Source of the DNA: Amia ocellicauda
Taxonomy: Eukaryota > Chordata > Actinopteri > Amiiformes > Amiidae
Reading direction: 5' to 3'
DNA: 64,000 nt
NCBI RefSeq assembly: GCF_036373705.1
Contig: NC_089866.1
Coordinates: 2,200,001-2,264,000, forward strand
The notes beneath the pieces were generated by a model. The model did no database searches, was not told the DNA's origin, and saw only the letters and a list, made by a program, of their open reading frames with translations. A program made the translations under genes and the position numbers. Each line of letters begins with the position of its first letter. The first letter of the stretch is position 1. Positions 50,201 to 61,212 of the stretch are shown one piece after another.

Positions 50201-52014
50201 CCCGGACATCCTGGAGGAGGAGAAGGTGGAGGACCTGCGCCGTGAGATGATCGAGCTCCGGCAGCAGCTGGACAAGGAGCGCAGCGTCCGGATGATGCTG
50301 GAGGAGCAGGTGAGCCACGGACGCTGCGCCTCACACGCAACACACGCACCGCACACGGCCCCCTGTCAGGACGACAGTGAATCTGGCATGTCTGATTTCG
50401 GGTCCGTTTAAAGCTTTCCAATCCTCTGTTTGGGGAAGCGGGTGTGTGGTGAGCGCTGGTGGGTGGGGGGGGGCAGTGCGCTGGGTCGAGAGTAGGGCTC
50501 ACTGAGGAGAGGGATGACACGTCGGGCCGTGAGAGGAATTACTGTGGTCTGGGGCTGCTTGTGTTGTAATACACCCTCGGTAGGGAGAACTGGATCATTC
50601 TTTTGGAGCTGCTCATTTTTACCAGTAGGCCTCCGTCGCACGCATCTCGGTGTGGTTTTAACACCGAGCCGATTGCAGGGTCCCAAGTCGCTCGAGACGT
50701 CCGTAGGGCCTGTAGGGATCTGGTGTAGCACAGGGCGTGTGTGTGGGGTCGGTGCCGCTGTCTGAAGCCTGTCCTCCTCACCACCACCTCGGCAGATCCG
50801 CTCCCTGGAGGCGCACGTGTACCCCGAGAAGCTGAAGGTGATTGCGCAGCAGGTGCAGGTGCAGCAGGCCCACGAGCAGGACACCCGGCAGCGCCTGCAG
50901 CAGCACGAGCGTCTGGAGAGAGAGACTCCGCCCCCCCGGCCCGCCCAGGTCAGGCTCTGACACTCACGCACACGCACAGACGTGTGTCCGACGGCACTCT
51001 CTCACCCGCCATCCCCCTACGAAGCGTGAACCCCAGGCGCTGCCGGCACGGCACAGCACGGCACGGCCAATCAAAGTTCAGCGTTCATGTGGCATGTGGC
51101 AGAGGAACGTAGTCTCGGGCCGTAGCGCCGCTGCCGCCGTCGGGCAGCTGTGGCTGAGACTGAGGGCCCCCCCGTATCCGTGGCAGGGGCAGTTTGTACC
51201 GGACTGTTTTAATTGAGAAAAAGGGTGAATTGGTAGTTATGAAATTGGGTTTTAGTGGTTTGCAGTCTCTGAAAGACAAACACTTGGCCCCGTTGTGTGA
51301 TCTGGGGAGCAGCCCTGCATTGTCAGCGTCATCCACAAGGGGGATTAGAGAGCAGGGAAGCAGGAGGGAAATTATTTATATTAAAATTAAAAAGTAAGAT
51401 GTGTGGGGGGGGGCAGAGGGGCTGTGTCGGCTGTGTCCGGTGTGCTCACGGCGCGTGACTCGGTTGTGTTGTGGTGCTGACTGACTGACTGACTGACTGA
51501 CTGACTGACTGACTGACTGACTGACTGACTGACTGACTGACTCTCTCTCTCCGTCTCTCTCAGGTCTTGCCCCCCGTCACGCCCCCGGCCCCCACCCACC
51601 ACCCCACAGTCATCGTCCCCGCCCCGGCGCTGCCCCCCCCACCACATCACGTCACCGTGGTCACCATGGGCCCCGCCTCCGTCATCAACACGGTGTCAAC
51701 GTCACGGCAGAACCTGGACACCATCGTGCAGGTGAGCGACGGTGCCGGCAGACGGTCAAACCGCTTCCCCGACAGGCTGCGGCTGAGTCAGCCGGACAGT
51801 CACCCAGCCGCTGCAAGGAGGGCCGAGTGTGACGCCGTGTCGCTTCTTGTGTCCGCAGGCCATCCAGCACATTGAGGGCACGCAGGAGAAGGCCGGCACG
51901 GACGAGGAGCAGCGGCGCGCGGTGATCGTGACGCCAAGCCGCGGCCTCCCCGACGCCCCGGACTCGGACACTGCCTCCGACAGCGAGGGGCCCGGCGAGG
52001 CAGAGCTGCCCTGA
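40134..52014 (+). CDS. tfap4: Tfap4/AP-4, bHLH leucine-zipper transcription factor
   Basis: Seven coding exons: 40134-40222, 46161-46326, 49493-49591, 50139-50309, 50796-50948, 51564-51731, 51859-52014. All introns are GT/AG and the phases fit; 333 residues against 338 in human. The start MEYFMVP(S)QKVPSLQHFRKTE is nearly identical to human AP-4. The basic region with N56-E-R-R-R60 and the helix-loop-helix span about residues 47-99. The first leucine zipper follows directly (SLEQEKTRLLQQNTQLKRF, about 98-116). A nuclear-type KRRR and the acidic DEGIGSPDI segment follow. A second coiled coil (REMIELRQQLDKERSVRMML) is in exon 4-5. Exon 6 is Pro-rich with HHPTVIVPAP, and the acidic C-terminus has SDTASDSE. 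AP-4 binds CAGCTG E-boxes as a homodimer and controls proliferation genes downstream of MYC. The Gln-rich segment of human exon 5 is altered here (AHEQDTRQRLQQHERLE). Identity is essentially certain. Confidence 0.97.
41178..41233 (-). promoter_or_regulatory. Two ZNF143/THAP11-like motifs
   Basis: On the minus strand, AACTACATTTCCCA (within 41185-41198) is the core of the ZNF143 promoter motif. A second, weaker copy, CAACTCCCAAGATGCAGT, lies at about 41213-41230. Such sites usually sit at transcription starts of CpG-island promoters; here they lie about 1 kb inside tfap4 intron 1. Confidence 0.4.
41251..46160 (+). other. tfap4: tfap4 intron 1, main part
   Basis: Intron 1 runs from 40223 to 46160. 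No exon of another gene is recognised. AT-rich parts (43300-43830) contain (TAA)n, A-runs and a perfect 13-bp-stem hairpin at 43467-43516; a (GA)n tract lies at 42157-42178. The remainder is unique-looking sequence with no support for coding. Confidence 0.6.
43467..43516. repeat. Inverted repeat, 13-bp perfect arms around a (TAA)n loop
   Basis: Left arm TTAATTTTGTTGC at 43467-43479 and right arm GCAACAAAATTAA at 43504-43516 are perfectly complementary, separated by a 24-base GTTATTAATAATAAT-type loop. Could be a cruciform or a tiny transposon remnant. Confidence 0.85.
46327..49492 (+). other. tfap4: tfap4 intron 2
   Basis: No coding sequence is recognised inside. Contains a T-rich stretch near 47925-47945, a TTG repeat near 48013-48026, and a reverse CTCF-like motif at 48471-48483. 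The acceptor at its end has a run of about 12 C residues before AG. Confidence 0.6.
48471..48483 (-). promoter_or_regulatory. CTCF-like motif, reverse orientation
   Basis: GTGCCACCTACTG fits the reverse complement of the CTCF core. The same 13 bases recur at 61731-61743. Weak evidence by itself. Confidence 0.3.
51477..51540. repeat. tfap4: (CTGA)16 microsatellite before tfap4 exon 6
   Basis: Sixteen perfect CTGA copies (64 bp) end 24 bases before exon 6 (starts 51564), followed by a CT tract and the AG acceptor. CTGAC equals the mammalian branch-point consensus CTRAY, so the array is a ladder of potential branch points. Confidence 0.97.
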
Positions 52015-52101
52015 TCAGGAGTGGGAGGGGGAGGGAAGCAAAGAAAGACAGCCCCCCTGACACACACACACACAATCCCTCCACGCCCCACCGTATCTCC
52101 T

Positions 52102-52103
<2 letters not shown>

Positions 52104-52136
<33 letters not shown>
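52104..52136. repeat. (CA)n microsatellite
   Basis: About 16 CA units in the tfap4 3' UTR, shortly after the stop codon. With the (GT)n at 54017-54048 in the same UTR it could form a long-range RNA duplex. Confidence 0.93.
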
Positions 52137-52139
<3 letters not shown>

Positions 52140-54014
52140 TGCACTCGCACACAGAGGCTGTGCCACTCTGCTGGGGACGGGGTGCGCAGCGCTCAGCCTG
52201 GGCTGCGATTCGAACACGGCCACCTGTCTGTCTGTCTATCTGTCCATCAGGCCACCATCTCCAATACTGTACAACTTACAAAACCGTAAGAGCCCTACAA
52301 AGATGCCCTACCCCCCCCACCGCCCCCTGCCTCCTTTTACAACTGTTGTTTGTTTGTTTTTTGTATTTGAAAACGTCCCGGGGAGGCTTTGTACAGCTTG
52401 ACACTGTGAGAATCTCAATGTTTTGGTTTTGTTCAGTTTTTATTTCTTCAGCTCTTCCCACCTCAGGCTTTGGGTTGAGGAAACGATCCTCCCTACAGTA
52501 GCCCTGCCCGCCTCCCCCCGCTGGCCCGTGTCTTTCACAGAGTGCTTCGAACCCCCCCTTATTGGAAAAATAGCATCGAAAGTCTCGTATACTTTCTCAT
52601 TCGAGATGTAAAGACTGCCAAAGACTGTGCCTTCCATAGGTGTAGATGTTAAAATGTCCACCAAATATCTATGGTTTCTGCCGTGTGGCCGGGACCTGAC
52701 CGTCACCGGGGATAAAACGCCACTTATCATAAACCTAAGGCCGGCTTTTAATTTGTCTCTGTTGTACAGCCAGCAGCTGGAGACAATTCCCAAGAGGACA
52801 GGTTCGCACGTTCGTCTTCAAAGTCCCACTTTTGGGGAAACGTGCAAAAAACAGGAAACAATCTCCCGTTTTTTTGTTCTCTTTACCAAATATCATGGTG
52901 TGTGGCCGCCGTAACCGGACTGCACCGTTTGGCGCTGTGTAGCAGCGGACTCCGTGTCCCGAATCGCACTCTGCCGGCTGCAGGGGCAGTGAGACGGGCT
53001 CGGGGGGGGGGGACGCCTACGCTGCCCTCGCTCGTGGCCGAAGTCCCTCCCCCACACAGCGTGTCCCGCGGCGGGTTTCCACTGGGCGCTCGATGTATCG
53101 TTTACATTTCCGAAGCTGCCAGCCTTTTCCGTTCAGCGTGGTCGAACTCCGTGGTGCTGCTTTCTGACGCCGCAGTGGAATCCACCACGATCCCCGGTGC
53201 CGCCGGCGCTGGTTATTGTTCTGATCTGTCGCAGTGAATAAGCTATCCTACCGTTGTGCGGCTTTGAGGAACGACGTGATACTAAGTAGGTGTTTTTGTT
53301 TTGTTTTTAAGGGTTAACCTGGGCCTTTACAGAGAGTCGTATGTGTGTGTGTGTGTGTGTCTCCTGCTTGTCCCGTGTGCGTGTCGTGTGTGTACACAGC
53401 TGCTGTGTTTACAGGGCCCCCGGGGGCCACTCCGTCTCTCGCAAGGAGAGTTCGCGGCGGGGGGGGAGGCCTGTGCCGCGGCCGACGCCTGTCTGTGTCG
53501 GCGGACCTATCTATGCATGCTCACACGCACAATCATTTCTCGACGGCCTGCAGCTCCCGCGCTGCTGCCCTCTAGCTGCCGCCAGTCTCACACCGATGGG
53601 CGCGTCTCTCAGAGCTCGCCCGGATGAACCCTAGTGACGGCGGCTCCCTGCGAGTGGCGGAGCCGGTCTGAATGACCCCTGACCCCCATCCTCATCTCCC
53701 GAGAGGCTGCTGTATATTGGAAAAAGGCATTGGTTTTTGTGACATGAATTCAATCATCTGTAAGTCTGTTGTTGTTGATTAAGTTTGTCTCGGCTACGAG
53801 TGTGTATGACAATAACAGGAGCCCTGGTGCGTGAGCCTGGCGTTACTCTAGAGTGCGAGTGAAGTCATTTTAAAACCTTTTGAATAATTTGTGGAAAGGC
53901 AGTGCCCTGTGGCCGGATGGGACATTTTGTGATTGTAAATATTCTGGCATGTGGAACGCAATTAATTCCACTTGTCAGTTGTGGCCCTCCAGGACTTTTA
54001 GGCACTAGGTTAAG

Positions 54015-54016
<2 letters not shown>

Positions 54017-54048
<32 letters not shown>
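54017..54048. repeat. (GT)n microsatellite
   Basis: Sixteen GT units, complementary in the same transcript to the CA tract at 52104-52136. Confidence 0.93.
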
Positions 54049-54053
<5 letters not shown>

Positions 54054-55610
54054 TATGTGCGAGACTTACACACAGATGGTGTGTAGAAATACTCCCTGCT
54101 TCCTGGTTTGGTGTGTTTTATGGCAATATGCCCAATATAACCCTAAACATGGAAACCTTTAGGTAACACATAAAAATAATACTAAACCCAAAACAATAGT
54201 GGCAAACGAGAAACAAATAGATTTAATAAACTAATAAACGCATCTCTATATAAGAGTTAGCGTTGCGCCAGCAGTTCTGTTGAAAGAAAGACCGAATCAA
54301 TGGTGTCCCTCGGTGAACAGCCTTGTGGGTTCAGTAACGCATCACTTCCTGCTGTGAGGAGCTGGCTTCCTGTCCAGCAGGGCGGGGCATCGTGTCATTC
54401 CTTACTGTGCTGTCCCACGGCCCGACACCACCACGACGCCATGTTTTTAGGCACAGTTGGTGTTATGTGACCAGAGTCACACAGCAGTCAACAACTAAGA
54501 CTTTTATATCCATTTAGAATCGGTTTATTTTATGTGTTTTTGGTGCTGGACGTTCTCTGGCCCAGAGGAGAACCGTCCCGAGCATCGGCCGCTCTTCCTG
54601 TCCTGATCCAGATCTCTCTCTGTTGGGGGGGCTTTTCTATCACCGCTAGAGCAACTACAGAGCGGTTTTAATTATGGCTCTCCTCCTCTCTCTTCACCAA
54701 GCGCTTATCATGATGCGGCTCAGGTGTAGTTTGTCTGTTTCCGCCCCCGCCCCCCCCCCACCCCCTTGTTTGCCACCACTACCGTTAGGAGGGTCTCCCC
54801 TGGTCTTCTGAGGTTGAGGGGCCGCAGCAGGGTGGGCCGGGGGTCCGGGCTGGACAGAGGGCATGTTGAGATTTAAGCGGAGAGTGGGGGGAATATACGT
54901 GACTTTAGGCCACTTCCTCAAATCAGTCTTCGTCCTTCGGTGTGTGAACTGTACTGGGGCTCCCGGCGTGTTTTTATTTCATGTTTTTATGTCTTTGGAT
55001 CGATTCCCGCTTAACAAAACCCAGAAACCGCGCGCAATATACTTTCAGCCAAGAACTGGATCAGGATATTAGTTTCTACAGCGAACACTCGCTACATTTC
55101 CTCTACTGAAGCTGCAAGGTTTGTTTTTTTTATGTTGTTTTTTTGTGTTTTTTCCTGTAAAATCTTTATTGTGTTCAAGACATCAGATACATATCAAAGG
55201 CTGGTGAACGAGATGCTGAAATGGGATAATGAATTGATAATGAAGCACTTACGTCGGAGGATTATTTTTTTTTAAAGGAATACTAGTTGATTTAAAGCTC
55301 TTGTTGTTGTTGTTGATGTTGTGAGTGTAAGCCCAGCGGTCGTGTAAACACCCCCCCACTCCCACTCTAATCAGTCTGTCCGTGAGTCTCACTGGACTTG
55401 TATAGCGTCTCTCTCTCTTTCTCTGTATTTCTCTTTGGTTCGTTCTTCCCCTCCAGTTTATTACACTTGTTTTTTTTTGTTGTATTTTTTTTGTTTTTCG
55501 TTTGTTAAACAGAATAAGTCCTTGTGGTCGTCGAGAAGCTATTATATTTTGTTTAAAAAAAAAAACTTGGGGAAAAAAAAAAAGAGGCGTGTGCCTTTGT
55601 AAAGAAAGAT

Positions 55611-55616
55611 AATAAA
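55611..55616 (+). terminator. tfap4: tfap4 polyadenylation signal
   Basis: AATAAA followed by GTTTGTACTTTGTTTTTTAG, a T/GT-rich downstream element. Best candidate for the end of the tfap4 transcript. Confidence 0.6.
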
Positions 55617-55635
55617 GTTTGTACTTTGTTTTTTA

Positions 55636-58600
55636 GACATTTTGTGTTTCTGGGTCTGGTTTTTCTGGAGTCCGATTACTTCCTGTGAGAGACGCACGCT
55701 TAGGGCTGTGGCCGAACAGCAGGCATTGGGAAGATGGGCATTCCAGCGGGTCGGGGGGGAGTGTATTTCCATTACTCACTCTGTCTGACGGCTGCTAACA
55801 TCCGACTCGGCGCCTGTGGTGTTTGAAATGGTGGCTCCTGGGGAACGGACAGCAGACCCAGGCACGCTCCAAGTTCTCCACACCCCCGACACCTGGGCTG
55901 ACACCTGGGCTGCAACCTGCGAGTGAAACGGCCAAACGGAAAGCACCGGGTCCTATATTCCTGGTTTGAGGCTGAGTAGTGTCCGTGTGTGTGCACACAT
56001 TATCACATTCCTACTGATGTAAGCAGCGGCAGCAACATCCACAAAACGCCAGGGTGCAGAAGAATGGAGGATTGCAGATGTGTGGCAGATGTTCATGCTC
56101 ACTGTGTGCCACGACGGAGCTTGGCACTCTTCAGATTTGAGGAATTTTTTTTTGGTGGCTTTAGACGGTAGGTTTTGCTAGGTAGGTCATGTCCCAGAGG
56201 CGTCCAGAAGAGGGCAGTATTCGGAAGAGGGCCAGGGCCCGGTGGAAATGGCAGCTGATTTATACAAGTGTTAAAAATGCTGAACGGTGTTGACTCCAGG
56301 ATTAAGGGGATTGCACTAGGGTTGATTTATGAGGCAAGCATTTCAGACCGGTACTCTTTTTCAAAGTGGTGTGGGACAAGACAAGTCTTCTGAGAATGGG
56401 GTGGGGGGCTTGGCACGTTCACCTAGGTAGTTTGGGGCTGTGTGGCTCGGGAGCAGCTCCTCACCACCCGGGTTCCTGAGAGCTGAGGGGCGGCAGGGCC
56501 TGGGCAGAGCCAGTGAGCGGGGGTCCAATGTGTCTCTATCTGATTGGCTGCAGCTGACCACAGTAGAACCCCCCCCCGGCTCTCTCTCCACTCCCAAAGT
56601 GCACTCTGATGTCAGGAGGCTGGCGCTAAACAGCAGCCGGCTATTTTGAGAGTCAAAGCCAGGCCGTGCCTCCTGCGATTGGAGCACCCATCCATCAGTG
56701 CCGCTGTGGTAGGTAGCCCCTCTCTCTCGCCGAACAAAGCCCCCCATCAGGGTCGCACAGAGCTCTGACTGTTGGTCTTCCCGGCCCCCAGGTCTCCCTT
56801 CTTCTCTTCAGCAGCGTTTGAAATGACGACTGAGTCTGAGCCCAGTGTGGGTTAAAGGTTGTGACACGCAGTTAAATTTAACACACAACTTGAGCCAAGA
56901 AGTAACTGGAGAGGCCTTCAAAACACCGCCGCCCGCGCATGCTGAGGAGCCCTTCATTCAGGGGATCTGGTTCCCCTGCGGCCCTCGCCTGCCCCCTGTG
57001 GGACACCTGTACCTTTCATTTCGCTCCACTGGGAGTATACCCCGTTGGGAAATGGGAACGGTAGGTTGTATTCCGCTTATGCATGGTTCTTGCGTGCAGA
57101 GAGACGTGTTGACAGAAATCTAACGAGAGAGGGAGCATGTTGGGGAAAATAAGCACCAAATCCCGCTCCCTGCGGACAGTTAACTGGTGATGCTGGTGCA
57201 GCTCTTTGACCGTAATTGAGTCCGGGTTCTGTGCATCTCCTGTTTCACTGTGGAGCAAAACATGCTGCCGCCCTGCCATCCAATCCTAGAGACCACTTGA
57301 CATCCCCTTTGTTTCAGCACTCAATTATTGATGTCCAGATGGGTCCGTTAAACGCCTGTTATTTTTTAAGGTGTATATATATTTTTTTTTAAATGTGAAA
57401 AGTAAAAAAGAAATTAAATGCTGGAAGAGCTGCAATAGTGTGCTGTGAGTCCTGGGATGTCTGCGCTCAAAGTAGACTGATCTGATTCCCCCAAAGACAT
57501 AGAGACTGAGGGATCGCCCTCCACGCCACAGCGCCCAGGTGTCCAGGTTAGAGGCTTGTAATACCCTGATCCTCGGGATGCAGAATACTATTACACACCT
57601 GAGACACACGTGGAGAGAATCTGATCATTTCCCCTCCCCTCTGTCAAATCTCATGATAATCGGCGGGTCTCTGCTGTCATCCCAACGCTGCTGGGCTGAA
57701 CTGTGTTTGATTCCCTCTAGTGGAGGAAGAAAGAAAAAGAAAGTGCTTGTAAGCCAGTAAAAAGTGTGCTTGAATCCCAGCGAGTGCGTCAGCGGAGACC
57801 TGACGCATCTGTCGAGGCACGGGATTTGCGGTGCATAGCGGTACACCTGCAGGGTGACGAGCGAAGTGTGTTGCTTTGGACGTGTCGACTGTAGATTGGG
57901 CTCAACGGTCCAGCGTTCCTGGGGGGGCAACATCTAATGAGGCAGCAGCTCCGGAGGGGGTGCCTGTTATTCCTCAAACCAATTTTATCCAGTGGCTGGA
58001 CTGACCTCAGGAGGGTTTGGACTCACCACCTGGCTGGTGGTTATAAATTCTGTGAGTTTAAGGGACATATATGGAAGCTCTAAAGCCAGTAAAGATGGCT
58101 GTTGTTCCTCGAGGTCTGTGGTGCAGTTCACCGAGGTCTGCTGTGATTGTCATTCACCAGCGCTGCTCTTGCCCCCGTCTGCAGGAAGGGCCAACACCTG
58201 TGCCCCCCCACCCATCCCCACACAGCTGAGCGAGGAGCTCCGTGGATCTGGCCAAGTGTCCTGCGCACTTCCTGAGGTCAGCTTATTTCTGATGAATCCA
58301 CAAGAAGTCAGCATGGGAAATGATAGTATAAAACACATGCTCTGGGGTTTCTGCCTGCAGGCGACAGCCCCTGTCACTGTGCCCCCAAAACTGCCCCTTA
58401 CTCCCTTACGCCCCTTAAAACTCCCTTCTTCCACAAGGAAGTTCAGCCCTTACATGCTCCTGAGGAAGAGGATAGGGCTGGATGCTCGTTCCTGAAGGAA
58501 ATCTGCAGTGAGAATGCGCAGGAGAGAGAGTATTAGGACTGAGACCCGTGAAAATGTGCCGACCATCGGCGCTGCTCCACGGCAGGAGGCAGCTGCTTCC

Positions 58601-58722
58601 ACAGAGAGCAGGCAGGGCTGTTTCCGGTGTGGCTGTCTGCCCTGATGCCCAACCTCCCCTCCCCTCCCCTCCCCTCCACCCCCTCCCCACCCCCTGCCTG
58701 CCCTTTGACCTTTTCCCCCTGG
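55636..58722. other. tfap4-srl intergenic region
   Basis: No gene is recognised. Contains a CTCF-like motif at 56203-56217 and several E-box (CANNTG) sequences nearer srl. A short pyrimidine block (CCCCT)n at about 58653-58680 sits just before the srl promoter. Confidence 0.5.
56203..56217 (+). promoter_or_regulatory. CTCF-like motif
   Basis: CCAGAAGAGGGCAGT matches the CTCF core with one mismatch. It sits in the tfap4-srl intergenic region. Confidence 0.35.
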
Positions 58723-58730
58723 TATATATA
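58723..58730 (+). promoter_or_regulatory. srl: TATA box of srl
   Basis: TATATATA 37-44 bases before the start codon, downstream of (CCCCT)n and CACCCC boxes. A TATA promoter fits a strongly expressed, muscle-specific gene. It predicts transcription starting about 58752-58760 and a 5' UTR of only about 10-15 bases, so the true start may be slightly different. Confidence 0.6.
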
Positions 58731-58766
58731 GCAGCGCTGAGTGGCAGAGTTCTCCTGGCAGCCAAA

Positions 58767-58824
58767 ATGAAGGGTCTAGTGTCAATCTGCTGCTTTTTCG
58801 CTGTGCTGGTCCTGGGGACAGGAG
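58767..58824 (+). CDS. srl: Sarcalumenin, first coding exon (signal peptide)
   Basis: The open frame MKGLVSICCFFAVLVLGTG runs to a clear donor (GGAG then GTAAGG at 58825). It has one basic residue followed by a hydrophobic core ending in small residues, a textbook secretory signal peptide. Sarcalumenin is a luminal sarcoplasmic-reticulum glycoprotein that binds calcium and stabilises SERCA; human SRL begins with a similar signal exon. The identification rests mainly on position: SRL directly follows TFAP4 in the same orientation in human. The rest of the protein (acidic region and dynamin-type GTPase domain) is not found before the window ends, so the next intron is more than 5 kb. Partial gene, identity likely but not proved. 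Confidence 0.7.
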
Positions 58825-58978
58825 GTAAGGCCCCCTTTCAGACCCGTTTGCTAGGCTTTTGTGGTATTAACACTCGGCGGGGGGGTGTTGGGGACAGCGG
58901 GGCATCACATTGCGTGCGATTGCTTTACAGCAGCACCGGGGCAACTCTGAGGGGGTGCGGTGTCACTGGGGAGGGGAG

Positions 58979-59057
58979 ACCGGGGGGGAAGCCTTTGACC
59001 AGGCTGCGGGGAGCACTGTGGCGTGGCGATTATATATTTTATCTTGGCTTTGAACAA
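58979..59057. repeat. Diverged duplicated segment, copy A
   Basis: Shares ordered blocks CTTTGACC, GGCTG, GGGAGC, TATATTTT and GGCTTTGAA with 61132-61212, in the same orientation and with near-equal spacing. Either an old local duplication or two copies of an unnamed repeat. Confidence 0.5.
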
Positions 59058-60721
59058 GATGGTGCTCTGGCGGGCAGTTCCTGGCACAGAGGATGTCTGT
59101 GGTGCTGGTCGTGTGATGGTGACGGTGATACTGATGTCAGCTCAGGTTTTATGCTTCCAGGGTCTAGTGGCATGTACTCGAGTGCAAAGGTGATGGTTCA
59201 TGCAGATTAACGAAGGCCCGATTGGTAATGTGGGTTGGCACTGCTGTCTTACTCTTCTGTTTGCACGTGTGATATTCCACGGACACACTGCAGTCACGGT
59301 GATGTGTCGGGGGTCCGTGGCTCTGAAGCGCAGCCCATGCTGTGACTGCACCCACCCCTGACTCTGTCTGATGTGCTGGACAGAGCTGCGGCACGAAGCC
59401 CTGTGTCACATTGGGATGGTATTTAATTGGCTTCATTTTTAAATCGAAGAAATTAGTGACAATAACCAGAGCATCCAGAGGTATCGGGGCCACGCTCATT
59501 GCATCTAAACCACCTATTTAGCCGCCTGCAGTATCTGTTGCGGGAGTGGTACAGATTGTTTGTTAGTATATTTTTTATTTCTGACTCGGTCTGTGGCTGA
59601 ATTCAGACACTCCCCTGGCTCTGTGTGCCACGGAGGCATCCCAGCTGGGCTCCCTGCTCTGTTGTCCTCTGCTGGAAAGCGGATGGTCTCGCTGGCATGC
59701 TCCGATACCCTTGTACGTCCTTGGGACCGTTTCTGCCCCGGCTGCCTCTCTGTATTCCAGGCTGCTGTCAGATGGCTAAGATTGGAAAACGCTCCGTAAT
59801 CGGACACCAGGGCGCTGTGGAAGTGCGTAACCCCCCCGCCTCCCCCTCCCGCGCTCATCCCCAGCCTCCTCCTCCCTTCACAACCCCCCTGCCCCGCCTC
59901 CAGGCACAAGGCACAGCTGCTGCCCCCCTGCACTGTCACAATTGCAATTTATTCCCAGCGAATGGCCTTTTAAGGAGATCCATTATCTTACCAGGAGGAG
60001 CAGTGCCCGGCCTTGTTCGATGCCCGGCCCTGGGGTCTCCCTCTGCCTCTTGCCTTCATAGAGACATTGGGTGGCACTGAGGCAGGACACCGTGCCAATC
60101 CCCGCTGTGTAGGGGGTGGGGTGGGCCTGTTAGCTCTTGGTTCCACCCGGGTGTTGAGTTTTCTGCCCCCCTCCCATCCTACTGTGCCCCCTGGCACTCC
60201 ACTGTGTGTTTTCATTCCCTCATATAGTTTGTGTTCCTCAATGAAAGACAGTTCCCACGCTGTGCACGAGTGACAGGTTAAGTTGTCGTTTTATCGGTTG
60301 AGCAGTTTTTAATGTGTGGTGGAACTAGGTTCTAACGAGATCTTCAGACAGATCTTTCAGGTGCTTTCAAATCAGCTTTGCTTTCCTTGGTGCCATTGTT
60401 TATAATGCCACCTCCTCTGAGTACCAATTGGCTCCCTCAGCCAATCTGTGCCAGCCACAGCCATCCACACGTTTTGATTGGCTTAAGGCATGTGACTTGA
60501 TCCAATCGGGAAGCTCCAGCACCTGCAAGACCGAATGTGCAGTGAAGCCATGAAGCTTCTGGCTTCTGTTTATTTCACTCTAATCAGCACAGGTATAACG
60601 AAGAGGTCATTGCTGGTAAAACTGCGGTTGCGCACATTCCAATGTATTTATTTCCAGCTGCGTTTTCCTTTTAAGAAGCTGTTTCAAGGGGGACCCCAGT
60701 TTGTGTTTTGAAGGGGAGGTG

Positions 60722-60725
<4 letters not shown>

Positions 60726-60757
<32 letters not shown>
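60726..60757. repeat. (TA)16 microsatellite
   Basis: Sixteen uninterrupted TA units in the srl first intron. Confidence 0.95.
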
Positions 60758-60761
<4 letters not shown>

Positions 60762-61131
60762 ATTAATAAGAACAGAGATTACAAAATCTGGGACTTTAGG
60801 TGTGGATTATTTGATGATAGTTTTGCATTTTCTAGCTGCTGTGTTTCAGATCTGTCCTGATTCCAGGTGTCTCAGGGCAACATTGAAGCTGTGTGCCCCA
60901 GGGACAGCGTGTCAGATACGTGAGGCTCAGCGACATTGCTGGGCCGTCGGTGTTGATTACTCAGATGAGAAGCAGCCGTGCTGTGCGGTGCGGGCGTGCT
61001 GTACCGGGGAGAGTGCCAGGCCTGCAGGGCAGCACTGTGCCATCGAAACACAGCATTTTTTCACATCCTTCAGCACTGGGGCGTCTTGGAGGCTGGCGGG
61101 CTCACTGGCTGTCAGAGGGGGAGACTGGGAT

Positions 61132-61212
61132 GGGGAGGCCGAGGAAATGACTTTGACCCGGCTGATGGGAGCGCGTCGGCAGAGTTTATATTTTCCCCGG
61201 CTTTGAAGGAGA
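61132..61212. repeat. Diverged duplicated segment, copy B
   Basis: Partner of 58979-59057: CTTTGACCCGGCTG, GGGAGCGCGTCGGC, TTTATATTTT and GGCTTTGAAGGAGA line up with copy A by eye; small indels. Confidence 0.5.

Larger units (their letters stand above)
52015..55635 (+). other. tfap4: tfap4 3' UTR
   Basis: No gene is seen between the tfap4 stop codon and the strong AATAAA at 55611-55616. (CA)n lies at 52104-52136 and (GT)n at 54017-54048, with another GT tract at 53341-53360. AT-rich, T-run-rich sequence near the end (55120-55570) is typical of a long vertebrate 3' UTR. Earlier AATAAA hexamers (for example near 54225-54237) could give shorter forms. Confidence 0.6.

Noticed and set aside
60802..61206. 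Cys-rich 134-codon frame in srl intron 1
   Set aside because: No signal peptide pattern or recognised domain, and no matching splice signals; overlaps the diverged repeat copy B.
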